A DNA stretch of 64,000 bases from Mangrovicella endophytica (GCF_002893625.1 NZ_PKMZ01000001.1:1116001-1180000), one strand, 5' to 3'; counted from the stretch's first letter, positions 49,366-57,256 are shown. Numbers and translations: made by a program. Notes: generated from the sequence alone by a model not told the origin.

Positions 49366-50195
49366 CAGGCGCGATCCCAATGCGGCGCGAAGTCGGGATT
49401 GACCAGCCGCTCGCGGCGTTGAGTGAGGGCCGTGATCGCCTGCCGCTCCTCATCATCGAGCTGGAAGTCGAAGACGCCGAGATTTTCCGCCAGCCGCTCC
49501 GGCTTCGATGTTCGCGGGATGGCGACGACGCCGTCCTGCTCGATCTCCCAGCGCAGCACGATCTGCGCCGGACTGCGGCCGTGATGCTCCGCTGCCGCAC
49601 GGACGGCCGGATGACTGAGAATCTCGCCGCCACGACCGAGCGGCGAATAGGCAACCAGCCCCGCCGCATGGCGACGGCAGGCATCGAGCACCGTCTCCTG
49701 CGACAGGAACGGGTGATACTCGACCTGATTGCAGACGATCGGCGCGGCCGAGATGGCGACCGCCTCGTCCAGCATCGCGCCCGTGAAGTTGGCCACGCCG
49801 ATATGGCGCGTCAGCCCGCGAGCCTTCGCCTCGTTCAGGGCTTCGACCGACTCTTCCAGCGGCACCCTTTGGTTGGGCCAGTGGATCAGGAGGAGGTCGA
49901 CTGTGCCGATCCCGATCGCGTCGATGGCCGCCTGCGCCGAGTTGAGGAGATTGCGCGCCGCAATGTCCGTCCACCAGATCTTGGTCGTTACGAACAGCGC
50001 GTCGCGATCGATGCCGCTCCGGCGGATTCCCTCACCCACCTCGCGCTCGTTGCCGTACATCCGCGCGGTGTCGATGTGGCGGTAGCCGGCGCCGATCGCG
50101 GCAGCCACCATATCGGTGCAATCGGAGCCCTTCAGGGTCCAGGTGCCGAGGCCGATGGAGGGAATTGCTGCGCCGCCGGCCTCTACGATCTTCAT
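49365..50195 (-). CDS. Aldo/keto reductase
   Basis: NADPH-dependent cytosolic oxidoreductase of 276 residues in the 2,5-diketo-gluconate reductase-like group. The catalytic tetrad is visible: D and Y in GYRHIDTARMYGNEREVG, K in FVTTKIWW, H in LLLIHWPN. Later IVCNQVEYHPFL, VAYSPLGRG and IPRTSKPERLAEN complete the barrel and cofactor site. The ATG at 50195 is the start of homology; the 12 codons upstream are not used. The physiological substrate is unknown. Co-translated with the MscS gene. Confidence 0.95.
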   Translation of the reverse strand: MKIVEAGGAAIPSIGLGTWTLKGSDCTDMVAAAIGAGYRHIDTARMYGNEREVGEGIRRSGIDRDALFVTTKIWWTDIAARNLLNSAQAAIDAIGIGTVDLLLIHWPNQRVPLEESVEALNEAKARGLTRHIGVANFTGAMLDEAVAISAAPIVCNQVEYHPFLSQETVLDACRRHAAGLVAYSPLGRGGEILSHPAVRAAAEHHGRSPAQIVLRWEIEQDGVVAIPRTSKPERLAENLGVFDFQLDDEERQAITALTQRRERLVNPDFAPHWDRA

Positions 50196-50293
50196 GCCGA
50201 GCCTTTCTTGTGCGATGGATGCGGCCCGCAACGATCCGGGACAGCTCCCCTAGACATAGGCGGGCGCCACCGCTTTCCAGTTCGAGGCTCGCC

Positions 50294-51247
50294 TTGTCCC
50301 CAGCCGAATTCAAGCCGGTGCGCCGCCGCATCGACAGCCTGGACATCGCGCGCACGCTCGCGCTGATCGCCATGGCCGTCTACCACTTCACCTGGGACCT
50401 CGAATTCTTCGGCTATGTCGCGCGCGGGCTGACAGGCCATGGCGGCTGGAAGCTGTTTGCCCGGGGCATTGCGTCGAGCTTCCTGTTCCTCGTTGGCGTC
50501 AGTCTCGTCCTCGCCCACGCCCGCGGCATCCGCTGGCGCCCCTTCGCCAAGCGCCTCGCCCAGGTCGTGGCGGGCGCGGCCGCGATCACTGTGGTGACCT
50601 ACTTCACCACGCCGAACGCCTTCGTCTTCTTCGGCATCCTGCATCAGATCGCCTTTGCCAGCCTCGTCGGCCTCCTCTTCCTCCGCCTGCCGTTTCCGAT
50701 CACGGCCCTTCTCGGCGCCGCGATCATCGCCACCCCCTTCCTCGTCTCGACGCCGCTCACCAACAGCCGGTGGCTCGCCTGGATCGGCCTTCCCGAACGC
50801 CAGCCGCTATCAAATGATCTCGTCCCGGTGCTCCCCTGGTTCGGGGTCGTGCTGCTCGGCATCGCCTTTGCCCGGCTGGCGCAGCGGGTCGGCTGGATCG
50901 AGAAGCTGCGGGCGCTCGGTCCCGCGCCGCGCTGGCTGCAGCCGGCCGCCCTTCTCGGCCGCCACACGCTGCTCTTCTACCTCCTGCACCAGCCGATCCT
51001 GTTTGGTCTGGTCTGGGCTTTCGCGCAAGTCGCGCCGCCGGACCCGATCCAGCGCTTCCAGGCGGATTGCCGGCAGTCCTGTCTCGTGGAACGCGATGCC
51101 GCCTTCTGCGACCGCTACTGCGCCTGCGCTCAGGCGGATCTCGCCAGCCGCAAGCTGCTGGACCGGCTGATGAACGGATCGCTGGGCGAGGCCGACCGCG
51201 ATGCGGTGCGGGAGGTCGTCGAGGAATGCTCGTTCGGCGCCCGCTGA
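50294..51247 (+). CDS. Heparan-alpha-glucosaminide N-acetyltransferase-like membrane protein with Cys-rich tail
   Basis: Polytopic protein of about 317 residues resembling the HGSNAT catalytic family (acyl transfer across the membrane). It opens RIDSLDIARTLALIAMAVYHFTWDLEFFG, with SFLFLVGVSLVLAHARG and LLGRHTLLFYLLHQPILFGLVW at the end of the membrane part. The C-terminal 60 residues are soluble with cysteines spaced C-x3-C-x8-C-x3-C-x-C and one more near the end. No ATG starts the conserved part; TTG at 50294 has GAGG 6 nt upstream and is the best start. The acyl acceptor is unknown. Divergent from the aldo/keto reductase gene. Confidence 0.85.
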   Translation: MSPAEFKPVRRRIDSLDIARTLALIAMAVYHFTWDLEFFGYVARGLTGHGGWKLFARGIASSFLFLVGVSLVLAHARGIRWRPFAKRLAQVVAGAAAITVVTYFTTPNAFVFFGILHQIAFASLVGLLFLRLPFPITALLGAAIIATPFLVSTPLTNSRWLAWIGLPERQPLSNDLVPVLPWFGVVLLGIAFARLAQRVGWIEKLRALGPAPRWLQPAALLGRHTLLFYLLHQPILFGLVWAFAQVAPPDPIQRFQADCRQSCLVERDAAFCDRYCACAQADLASRKLLDRLMNGSLGEADRDAVREVVEECSFGAR

Positions 51248-51265
51248 ACGGCAGAGATCGATCGG

Positions 51266-51658
51266 TCAGCTGTGCGGCGCTACGCCGAGCTCGGCCATGC
51301 GCGTCAGGCAGGCCTCTTCGGCCGCGTCCAGCTCGCGCAGCAGCTCCTCGATATCGCGGCGCTTCTGCTCCAGCTCGCGGCGCTTCTCCCCGACCCGGCG
51401 CACGATGGTGCGCAGCTGCCCGCCCTCGCCCGGCGGATTCTTGTACATCTGCATGATCTCGCGGATCTCCGCGATGGAGAAGCCGAGCCGCTTGCCGCGC
51501 AGGATGTTCTTCAGGAGCTGCCGGTCCGAATGGCGGAACAGGCGCGTGCGGCCCCGCCGGATCGGGGCGATCAGCCCCTCGTCCTCGTAAAAGCGGATGG
51601 TGCGCGTCGAAATGTCGAACTCCCGGGTGAGCTCGGTGATCGTATAATAGTCGCGCAT
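51266..51658 (-). CDS. MerR-family transcriptional regulator
   Basis: A 130-residue DNA-binding protein: the winged helix YYTITELTREFDISTRTIRFYEDEGLI (from residue 3), RTRLFRHSDRQLLKNILRGKRLGFSIAEIREIM, then a coiled coil to the end. The single Cys in the effector part (EEACLTRM) argues against a metal sensor. Related rhizobial proteins often control acyl-CoA or branched-chain catabolism genes, but none is adjacent. The ATG at 51658 is the start of homology. Upstream is the palindrome TTTACGTAAA (51706-51715). Confidence 0.92.
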   Translation of the reverse strand: MRDYYTITELTREFDISTRTIRFYEDEGLIAPIRRGRTRLFRHSDRQLLKNILRGKRLGFSIAEIREIMQMYKNPPGEGGQLRTIVRRVGEKRRELEQKRRDIEELLRELDAAEEACLTRMAELGVAPHS

Positions 51659-51705
51659 GCGGTCTCCGTCGCCCTGGCGGTCGGTGACGACAGTCACATG
51701 CCGGA

Positions 51706-51721
51706 TTTACGTAAAAGTCAA
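51706..51721 (-). promoter_or_regulatory. Palindrome and -35-like element upstream of merR
   Basis: A perfect 10-bp palindrome TTTACGTAAA (51706-51715) is preceded on the minus strand by TTGACT (51716-51721). MerR proteins bind palindromes between the -35 and -10 elements, so this is a candidate autoregulatory site. No good -10 element was found at 17-20 bp. Confidence 0.5.
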
Positions 51722-51750
51722 TTTTTCAGCTGACGGCATATGCGTGGACC

Positions 51751-53166
51751 TCAGTGCGCGAAGCCGAACCACCAGGTCGCCAGCCCAAGGAACGAGAAGA
51801 AGCCGACGACGTCCGTCACCGCCGTGACGAAGACCGCCGAGGCGATCGCGGGGTCGGCGCCGAAGCGGTCCAGCAGCAGCGGGATCATGATCCCCGCGAG
51901 TGCAGCGGCGAGCATGTTGATGATCATCGCCGCGGCGATGATGCCGCCGATCTGCGTGCTGGAGAACCACCAGGCGGCCACCATCCCGATCAGCAGCGCG
52001 AAAATGACGCCGTTGATGAAGCCGACGCCGACCTCGCGGCGGATGATGCGAGCGGCGTTGTAGATGTCGAGGTCGCGGGTCGCCAGCGCCCGCACCGTCA
52101 CGGTCATCGTCTGCGATCCGGCATTCCCGCCCATGCCGGCGACGATCGGCATCAGCACGGCGAGGGCCACGATCTGCTGGATGGTGGCGTCGAAGATCTG
52201 GATGACCGATGCCGCCAGAAACGCCGTCAGCAGGTTCACCAGCAGCCACGGCACGCGCGAGCGCGAGGTCGTCAGCACCGTGTCGGAAATCTCTTCGTCG
52301 CCGACGCCGCCGAGGCGCAGGATATCCTCCTCGGCCTCTTCCTGGAGGACGTCGACGATGTCGTCGATGGTGAGGATGCCGACGAGCCGCTCGTTCTCGT
52401 CGACCACGGCGGCGGACAGAAGATCGTATTGCTGGAAGATCTGCGCCGCTTCTTCCTGATCCATCACGGCCGGAACGGCGTGGCGCGTCTCATGCATGAT
52501 CTCCTCGATCTTCTCGGGACGCTTGGTCCGCAAGATCTGGTCGAGGTCGACGGCGCCCATCAGCTTGAACGAGGGATCGACGACGAAGATCTGCGAGAAG
52601 CGCTCCGGCAGATCCTCGTCCTCGCGCATGTAGTCGATGGTCTGGCCGACGGTCCAGAACGGCGGCACCGCGACGAATTCCGTCTGCATGCGGCGGCCGG
52701 CCGACTCCTCGGGATATTCCAGCGAGCGCCGCAGGCGCACGCGCTCACGGAACGGCAGCCGCTCCAGGATCTCCTGGCGGTCTTCCTCGTCGAGATCCTC
52801 GAGAATGTAGACGGCATCGTCCGAATCGAGCTCGCGGACCGCCTCGGCGATCTGCTCGTTCGGCATGGCGTCGACGATCTCGAGGCGGATCGCGTCGTCG
52901 ATCTGGGTCAGGGCGGTGTAGTCGAACTCGTCGCCCATCAACCGGATGAGCCCCTGACGCTCGTCGGCGTCGAGGCGTTCGATCAGGTCGCCGATTTCCG
53001 ATTCGTGGAGCTGGCCGACCTCTTCGCGCAGGAAGGCGGCATCCTCGCCCTCGATCGCCGCGCGGACGTCGGTGAGGAAGCCGGCTGCGATGGCGCCGTC
53101 CTCGTCGTAGATTTCCGGCCGCGTATCGGATTCGCTGCGCTCGTCCAGGAGCTGTTCTTCAGCCAT
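51751..53166 (-). CDS. mgtE: Magnesium transporter MgtE
   Basis: Mg2+ channel of 471 residues. An N-terminal acidic helical domain with ExxDxD-type repeats (ADERQGLIRLMG, LDSDDAVYILEDLDEEDRQEIL) is followed by two CBS domains and five helices. MgtE landmarks are IVAGMGGNAGSQTMTV in the pore and the end helix VVGFFSFLGLATW. High cytosolic Mg2+ closes the pore via the acidic and CBS domains. The 265-nt upstream region holds a hairpin at 53314-53339 but no known riboswitch was recognised. Confidence 0.97.
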   Translation of the reverse strand: MAEEQLLDERSESDTRPEIYDEDGAIAAGFLTDVRAAIEGEDAAFLREEVGQLHESEIGDLIERLDADERQGLIRLMGDEFDYTALTQIDDAIRLEIVDAMPNEQIAEAVRELDSDDAVYILEDLDEEDRQEILERLPFRERVRLRRSLEYPEESAGRRMQTEFVAVPPFWTVGQTIDYMREDEDLPERFSQIFVVDPSFKLMGAVDLDQILRTKRPEKIEEIMHETRHAVPAVMDQEEAAQIFQQYDLLSAAVVDENERLVGILTIDDIVDVLQEEAEEDILRLGGVGDEEISDTVLTTSRSRVPWLLVNLLTAFLAASVIQIFDATIQQIVALAVLMPIVAGMGGNAGSQTMTVTVRALATRDLDIYNAARIIRREVGVGFINGVIFALLIGMVAAWWFSSTQIGGIIAAAMIINMLAAALAGIMIPLLLDRFGADPAIASAVFVTAVTDVVGFFSFLGLATWWFGFAH

Positions 53167-53313
53167 GAGCCCTCCTGGACACCGGGTTGCGAGAGGTGGT
53201 CTAGATCAGTTGCAGCCGGGGTGGAAGCCTTGCGGCGCGGGCAAAGCGCAGCACCGCGTTGCCCTGGCGCGTCGACCACTGGCCGGGCGCCGGAGCCATC
53301 CCACTTACGTGTT

Positions 53314-53339
53314 GATGATGACATCTGGGCGTCATCGTC
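53314..53339. other. Hairpin in the mgtE leader / upstream region
   Basis: A 9-bp stem with one wobble pair (53314-53322 with 53331-53339) closes an 8-nt loop, 148 nt before mgtE and 93 nt before the divergent 48-residue gene. A role in Mg2+ response is possible but nothing in the sequence proves it. Confidence 0.4.
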
Positions 53340-53431
53340 ATCGGGTCATCGGAGGTTCTGGTGCAGCGCCGCAAGCGGCTGTAGCGTAAGCGCTGCTGGA
53401 CTCGCCGCGGGCGCCCACCTATGCCCGCTGC

Positions 53432-53578
53432 ATGAGCAAGAACGCGCTGTACCTCGTCATCGGCGGCCTGATCGTGGCCGTCATCGCCCTCGGCATCTAT
53501 GTCTACCGGGAAGAGTCCAAGCCGGACGGCATCGAGCTCAACATCGGCGAGCGTGGCGTTTCGGTCGAGACGAACTGA
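53432..53578 (+). CDS. Small conserved single-helix membrane protein
   Basis: A 48-residue protein: a hydrophobic helix (ALYLVIGGLIVAVIALGIYVY, residues 5-25) and a short charged tail (REESKPDGIELNIGERGVSVETN). This layout, helix then YREE-KP-G-E-I--GE-G-S, recurs in small unannotated rhizobial proteins as I recall them. No good ribosome binding site is visible. It is divergent from mgtE. The tail probably faces the periplasm or cytosol depending on topology. Function unknown. Confidence 0.75.
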   Translation: MSKNALYLVIGGLIVAVIALGIYVYREESKPDGIELNIGERGVSVETN

Positions 53579-53751
53579 CGCCTCGCGGTTCCGCTATGGA
53601 GCCGCCGACCTCGTCGGAACGATGGCGATGCATTTGCAGAGCGACCAGCCTTCCATCGGCTGATCCGAGGGCGTTCTCGTCGCTTGAGGAGATGTGCGGT
53701 CAAGAACGCAGTTCGGGGCCTCGATGGCCTCCGATCGGATTTTGCCTCGAG

Positions 53752-53772
53752 TCCGGCGCCGCTGGCGCCGGA
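53752..53772 (-). terminator. Hairpin downstream of the Rmf-like gene
   Basis: A perfect 9-bp GC-rich stem (53752-53760 with 53764-53772) with a 3-nt loop lies 60 nt after the Rmf-like gene. No U-run follows, so it may be a terminator remnant or an mRNA-stabilising end. Confidence 0.5.
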
Positions 53773-53832
53773 TCACGCATGCAGCGTTCCGCATCGCCGA
53801 ACCGCTGCGAAGCCTGGTGCGGTCGCCGGCGA

Positions 53833-54021
53833 TCAACCCGCCTTGGAAAGCTTCATCACCATCTGCTCGTATTCCATGCGCTTCGCAAACTCCGCCTTCT
53901 GGTGGTTCCAGCCGGCCATCCAACCCTTGAAGGCCTCGCTCCCCGGCGTGTGAGGGCAGCGGTCGCGCTCAATCCCGCGATTGAATGCACGAGCCCCTTC
54001 GGTCCTGTGAAGATCATCCAT
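53833..54021 (-). CDS. Rmf/CrpP-like small protein (possible ribosome modulation factor)
   Basis: A 62-residue protein. The core (EGARAFNRGIERDRCPHTPGSEAFKGWMAGWNHQKAE) follows the pattern of ribosome modulation factor: G, basic stretch, CPY-like CPH, then W--GW. Rmf drives 70S dimerisation in stationary phase in gammaproteobacteria. Alphaproteobacterial relatives are little studied. The ATG at 54021 has AAGGAGG 7 nt upstream, a near-perfect site, so the open frame to 54081 is ignored. The call rests on a short motif. Confidence 0.68.
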   Translation of the reverse strand: MDDLHRTEGARAFNRGIERDRCPHTPGSEAFKGWMAGWNHQKAEFAKRMEYEQMVMKLSKAG

Positions 54022-54440
54022 AGTGCTGCCTCCTTCGGTTCGGGAACAGTGTGCCGGGGCCAGCCTGCGTGAAGCTTTCAATCGTTTAGCAGGAGGGCCT
54101 GCCCCCGCTTTGCTTTGAAAGGCTCATGGCGCCTCAGCCCCGGAATTCCTGTCTTCACCGCGCCTGAAGCGGTGCGGAGGACCGGACAGGCGCGTCCTTT
54201 TGCCGCCGGTCTGGTGCTTCGGACGCAGGAAGGTCGGATGGGTCGGCCTTCCGCACGCGGCCATCCCGACAGCACTGACGGCCCGTCCCTCCGTGGTGGA
54301 GAAACGACGCACCTCCGAACGCGCGGTCCAGACCGAAATCTGTGGGTGATGGTCGAAGAACGGGACTCTCCGGAGCCGGTGACTCGACGTCTTGCTCCGC
54401 GCCATGAGAGCTTCGTCTTGGCGGACTCAGGAGAGCAGCG
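54022..54440. other. Unexplained 419-bp GC-rich region
   Basis: No supported gene. Overlapping open frames exist on both strands (plus 54115-54444, minus 54078-54560), but their third-codon-position GC content looks too low for coding in this genome. Small inverted repeats are present, for example at 54089-54102. It may hold a structured RNA, a decayed gene or only spacer between two small genes. Confidence 0.4.
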
Positions 54441-54626
54441 ATGACGCAGGCGGCAATGAAAATCGAAACGAGCGACCTCGACGATGTCGTCGACCAGATC
54501 CTGACGGCAGCGGGCGGCGATGTCCGCGCCGCGATCCTCGGCCTCGTGCGGCGGCAGCACGAGTTGGTCGCCGAGACCCGGCGCAGCGTCTCCGCCGGCT
54601 ATGTCCGGCGCGGCCTGCGGTCGTAG
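54441..54626 (+). CDS. Small conserved hypothetical protein
   Basis: A 61-residue protein with DDVVDQILTAAGGDVRAAILGLVRRQHELVAETRRSVSAGYVRRGLRS. The pattern GGD-RAAI--L then SAGY-RG is familiar from short unannotated rhizobial proteins. AGGAGAG lies 5-6 nt before the ATG. No membrane helix; likely helical. Function unknown. It stands alone, with no partner gene on the same strand nearby. Confidence 0.68.
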   Translation: MTQAAMKIETSDLDDVVDQILTAAGGDVRAAILGLVRRQHELVAETRRSVSAGYVRRGLRS

Positions 54627-54926
54627 GTCGATCGAACAGGCGGCTCAGGCCGCCGGGGCTGGAGCGGCCTGCCTCGATCGCATCAGGGATGCCGATCGAA
54701 CCGCAGGCTGGTCTCGCCGGCGCGGCCGACGCGAATGTGCGCCCCGCCCAGCTGGCTGGCGTCACAGCTTCGCTCAACACTCGGACTGAGGACCGTCGGC
54801 GTCTTACAAGAGATTTCGTCGGGAAGCTTACCGGGGATGCAGCCTGAACGTCTGATCCCCGCACCTTGGTAGCGGTGCGGGCTGGAGGTTAAAGAACCTC
54901 AACAGAAGCAGCATCTTGAAGATGGC
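54627..54926. other. Gene-free stretch before tRNA-Leu
   Basis: Nothing coding is supported in these 300 bp. Its right half holds hairpins that lie downstream of the tRNA 3' end, including the terminator at 54858-54881 and a 6-bp hairpin at 54885-54900. The rest is unassigned. Confidence 0.5.
54858..54881 (-). terminator. Hairpin downstream of tRNA-Leu
   Basis: A perfect 8-bp stem (54858-54865 with 54874-54881) with an 8-nt loop. Another 6-bp hairpin (54885-54890 with 54895-54900) lies between it and the tRNA. Both are on the path of transcription after the tRNA gene and could end its transcript. Confidence 0.6.
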
Positions 54927-55011
54927 TGGTGCGGTCGAGAAGACTCGAACTTCCACGGGTTGCCCCACAGCGACCTCAACGCTGCGCGTCTACCAATTCC
55001 GCCACGACCGC
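54927..55011 (-). tRNA. tRNA-Leu (anticodon GAG)
   Basis: An 85-nt class II tRNA with encoded CCA (TGG at 54927-54929). The acceptor stem GCGGTCG pairs with CGACCGC. The D arm contains GGAATTGGTAGACGC, the anticodon loop is TTGAGGT with GAG at 54975-54977 (complement), the variable arm is GTGGGGCAACCCGT, and the T loop is GTTCGAGTC. It reads CUC and CUU codons. No attachment-site repeat or integrase lies beside it. Confidence 0.97.
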
Positions 55012-55020
55012 ACGCCGTGA

Positions 55021-55060
55021 CCCGGTTAAAGCAACCGGGCGAACCGGTCTGTCCGACCGG
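55021..55060. other. Two hairpins directly upstream of tRNA-Leu
   Basis: Inverted repeats at 55021-55027 with 55033-55039 and at 55044-55049 with 55055-55060 lie immediately 5' of the tRNA on its transcribed strand. They may be part of a leader processed by RNase P or of another small RNA. Confidence 0.4.
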
Positions 55061-55273
55061 CTGCGGGCATGTAACAAACCCGCCTGCGGGGCACAAGCAC
55101 TTTCACCGCCCGCGCTGCTCTTTTGCGACTAAGGCGTCGAAAGCCCTGGGTGGGGCCGTATAGAGGCCCGAAAAAGTGCGTGTCCCAGGCGTTTGGTGCC
55201 GCCCCCCGGCTCCGGCACCGTGCCAATCGCCCACTGCATCACGGCAGGAGACGTTCGGCGGCCAATCGCCTAC

Positions 55274-56038
55274 ATGAGAATCATGTCAGACGATGCAGCT
55301 CTCCTCCCGGCCCGCCTGTCGGTGGCGCCGACGACCTTCCTGCCGACGACACCCGGCGATCCGGTCGCCTGGGTGATTCTGGATGGGATGACCCCCTATG
55401 GCGAGGCCGTCGATTTGATGGACCGGCTCGTCGCGGCGATCGCGGCGGGCGAATCGCCCGAGACCGTGCTGCTGGTCGAACATCCGCCGATCTATACGGC
55501 GGGCACCAGCGCCGATCCGAGCGCCCTGCGCGATCCCGGACGCTTCCCTGTCCACCAGACCGGTCGCGGCGGTGAATACACCTATCACGGCCCCGGCCAA
55601 CGGGTGGCCTATGTCATGCTCGACCTCAAGCGGCGCCGCCAGGACGTGCGCGCCTTCGTGGCGGCCCTTGAGGAATGGCTCATCCGCACCTTGAGTGAGA
55701 TGCAGATCAAGGGCGAGCGGCGCGAGGATCGGGTCGGGGTCTGGGTGCGTCGGCCGGAGCGGCCCGCGCTCGTTCCCGGCGCCGTGCCGGAGGACAAGAT
55801 CGCCGCCATCGGCATACGCCTCAGGCGCTGGGTGACGTTCCACGGCATCAGCCTCAACGTCGATCCGGACCTCGAGCATTTCTCCGGCATCGTGCCCTGC
55901 GGCGTCAGCGAGCATGGCGTGACGAGCCTGGCCGATCTCGGCATCCTAGCAGGCATGCCGGAGGTGGACGTCATCCTGCGCCAGTGCTTCGAGCAGGTCT
56001 TCGGGCCGACGGCGGATGGCACCCTGCCCGAGTCCTGA
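55274..56038 (+). CDS. lipB: Lipoyl(octanoyl) transferase
   Basis: Transfers octanoyl from acyl carrier protein to lipoyl domains of 2-oxoacid dehydrogenases. The 254-residue protein shows [16 protein letters not shown], the substrate-binding [17 protein letters not shown], the catalytic Lys region [17 protein letters not shown] and the catalytic Cys in [15 protein letters not shown]. Two ATGs (55274, 55283) are possible and neither has a clear ribosome binding site. It converges with acyP. Confidence 0.96.
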   Translation: MRIMSDDAALLPARLSVAPTTFLPTTPGDPVAWVILDGMTPYGEAVDLMDRLVAAIAAGESPETVLLVEHPPIYTAGTSADPSALRDPGRFPVHQTGRGGEYTYHGPGQRVAYVMLDLKRRRQDVRAFVAALEEWLIRTLSEMQIKGERREDRVGVWVRRPERPALVPGAVPEDKIAAIGIRLRRWVTFHGISLNVDPDLEHFSGIVPCGVSEHGVTSLADLGILAGMPEVDVILRQCFEQVFGPTADGTLPES

Positions 56039-56069
56039 AGGTTCAATGGCGCGACAGTGCGCCTCAAAT

Positions 56070-56345
56070 CTACAGCGTCGATGCCACGATGAATGCGCCG
56101 CCCGGCCGCTCGGTGGCAGGCGCGGCTTCGACACGCTCCACCCGGGCGGCGGCCGGACCTTGCCGCATCAGCGCCAGCATCTCGTTCACCGCGGCTTCAT
56201 CACCGGCAATGAGGGCTTCGACCCGCCCGTCGCGACGATTGCGCACCCAGCCGGACAGGTTGAGGCGCGTCGCGGCTTGCGCACACCAGGCGCGGTAGCC
56301 GACGCCCTGGACACGGCCGGACACCTCGACATGCATTGCATTCAT
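56070..56345 (-). CDS. acyP: Acylphosphatase
   Basis: Hydrolyses acyl phosphates. The 91-residue protein has the full motif [13 protein letters not shown] with the catalytic Arg and [15 protein letters not shown] with the catalytic Asn. The ATG at 56345 has GGAG 8 nt upstream and gives the usual family length. Another ATG at 56390 also has a good GGAG and would add 15 residues. The gene is often found near lipB in rhizobia. Confidence 0.95.
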   Translation of the reverse strand: MNAMHVEVSGRVQGVGYRAWCAQAATRLNLSGWVRNRRDGRVEALIAGDEAAVNEMLALMRQGPAAARVERVEAAPATERPGGAFIVASTL

Positions 56346-56609
56346 CGACGGCTCTCCACACTGTTCGCCCGTTGTGGCCGTATCGCTCATTACCGACTCC
56401 GGCCCGGTGCGATGGCCGTTCAGTCCCGCAGCCGCTGACAGCATTCGGCAAGACGGTATAGGCGGTTCCCGCGCGCTTCGAACGCCGCACGCACTGTCGA
56501 ACGGCAGTCGGCTCTATGATCGAACGGCCGGCAGACCCTGCTGGTTGCCGCGACATTGCAGCGGGCGCATAAGCGGCTCAGGCGAGACAAGGACGGGGAC
56601 GAGCAACCG

Positions 56610-57062
56610 GTGACGACGCTGCTGATCGACGCGGATGCCTGCCCCGTGAAGGACGAAGCGATCGAGATCGCGATGCGGCATGGCCTGGCATGCGTGCTCG
56701 TGTCCAATGGCGGCATGCGTCCCTCGCGCTATCCGGATGCCCGCATCGTCACCGTTCCCGAAGGCGCCGACGCGGCCGATGACTGGATCGTCGAGACTGC
56801 GGTTGCCGGCGACGTCGTCATCACCGCCGACATCCCGCTCGCCGCCCGGGCGCTGGAAAAGGGTGCTGCCGTGCTGGGACCCTCGGGCCGAGAGTTCACC
56901 CCGTCATCCATCGGCACGGCCCTGTCCATGCGCGCCTTCAGCCAGCATCTGCGCGAGACCGGCGAGAGCAAGGGCTACAATGCCAGCTTCACGCCGGCCG
57001 ACCGCTCCCGCTTTCGCCAGATGCTGGACCAGATCCTGCGGCGCCGCTCCGCTGCCGGTTGA
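56610..57062 (+). CDS. YaiI/YqxD family protein (UPF0178)
   Basis: A 150-residue protein of the UPF0178 family, with a PIN-like nuclease fold: LLIDADACPVKDEAIEIA, VSNGGMRPSRYPDARIVTVPEGADAADDWIVETA, GDVVITADIPLAARALEKGAAVLGPSGREF. The acidic residues suggest metal binding. Its role is unknown. GTG at 56610 starts the homology. A TTG at 56556 is less likely. Confidence 0.93.
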   Translation: MTTLLIDADACPVKDEAIEIAMRHGLACVLVSNGGMRPSRYPDARIVTVPEGADAADDWIVETAVAGDVVITADIPLAARALEKGAAVLGPSGREFTPSSIGTALSMRAFSQHLRETGESKGYNASFTPADRSRFRQMLDQILRRRSAAG

Positions 57063-57078
57063 AGCGCTACCGCTAAGT

Positions 57079-57197
57079 GAATGGCCTTGCTTCCATTCAG
57101 CCGCCGATCTTCCGCAAGGGATACCTGCGGATCGCCACCGAACCCGCGGCCCTCCCGCGGTCGTGATGCTTGGGTGCCTTGAACCGTGCGGCACGGT
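57079..57197. promoter_or_regulatory. Cluster of inverted repeats upstream of the cytochrome b / molybdoenzyme operon
   Basis: Three inverted repeats lie in 195 bp: TGAATGG/CCATTCA (57079-57100, loop 8), CCGCGG twice (57144-57160), and ACCGTGC-G-GCACGGT (57183-57197). The first is probably the end of the YaiI transcript. The last, 60 nt before the operon, is the best operator candidate. No regulator gene is adjacent. Confidence 0.45.
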
Positions 57198-57256
57198 GGC
57201 ACAACATCGGGCAGACGGAGCGGTGAAGGCCGCGCCGGGATCATGAAGGCCGAGGC

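Noticed and set aside
51754-54072. A 772-codon plus-strand open frame
   Set aside because: Antisense to mgtE and running through an intergenic region; no domain is visible.
54115-54444. A 109-codon open frame before the 61-residue gene
   Set aside because: TTG start, no ribosome binding site, third-position composition not coding-like, and no recognisable fold.
54427-54864. A 145-codon minus-strand frame
   Set aside because: Antisense to the better supported 61-residue gene; Arg/Ser-rich shadow composition.
54927-55011. tRNA-Leu as an integration site of a mobile element
   Set aside because: No integrase, no direct repeat of the tRNA 3' end and no foreign gene cluster nearby.
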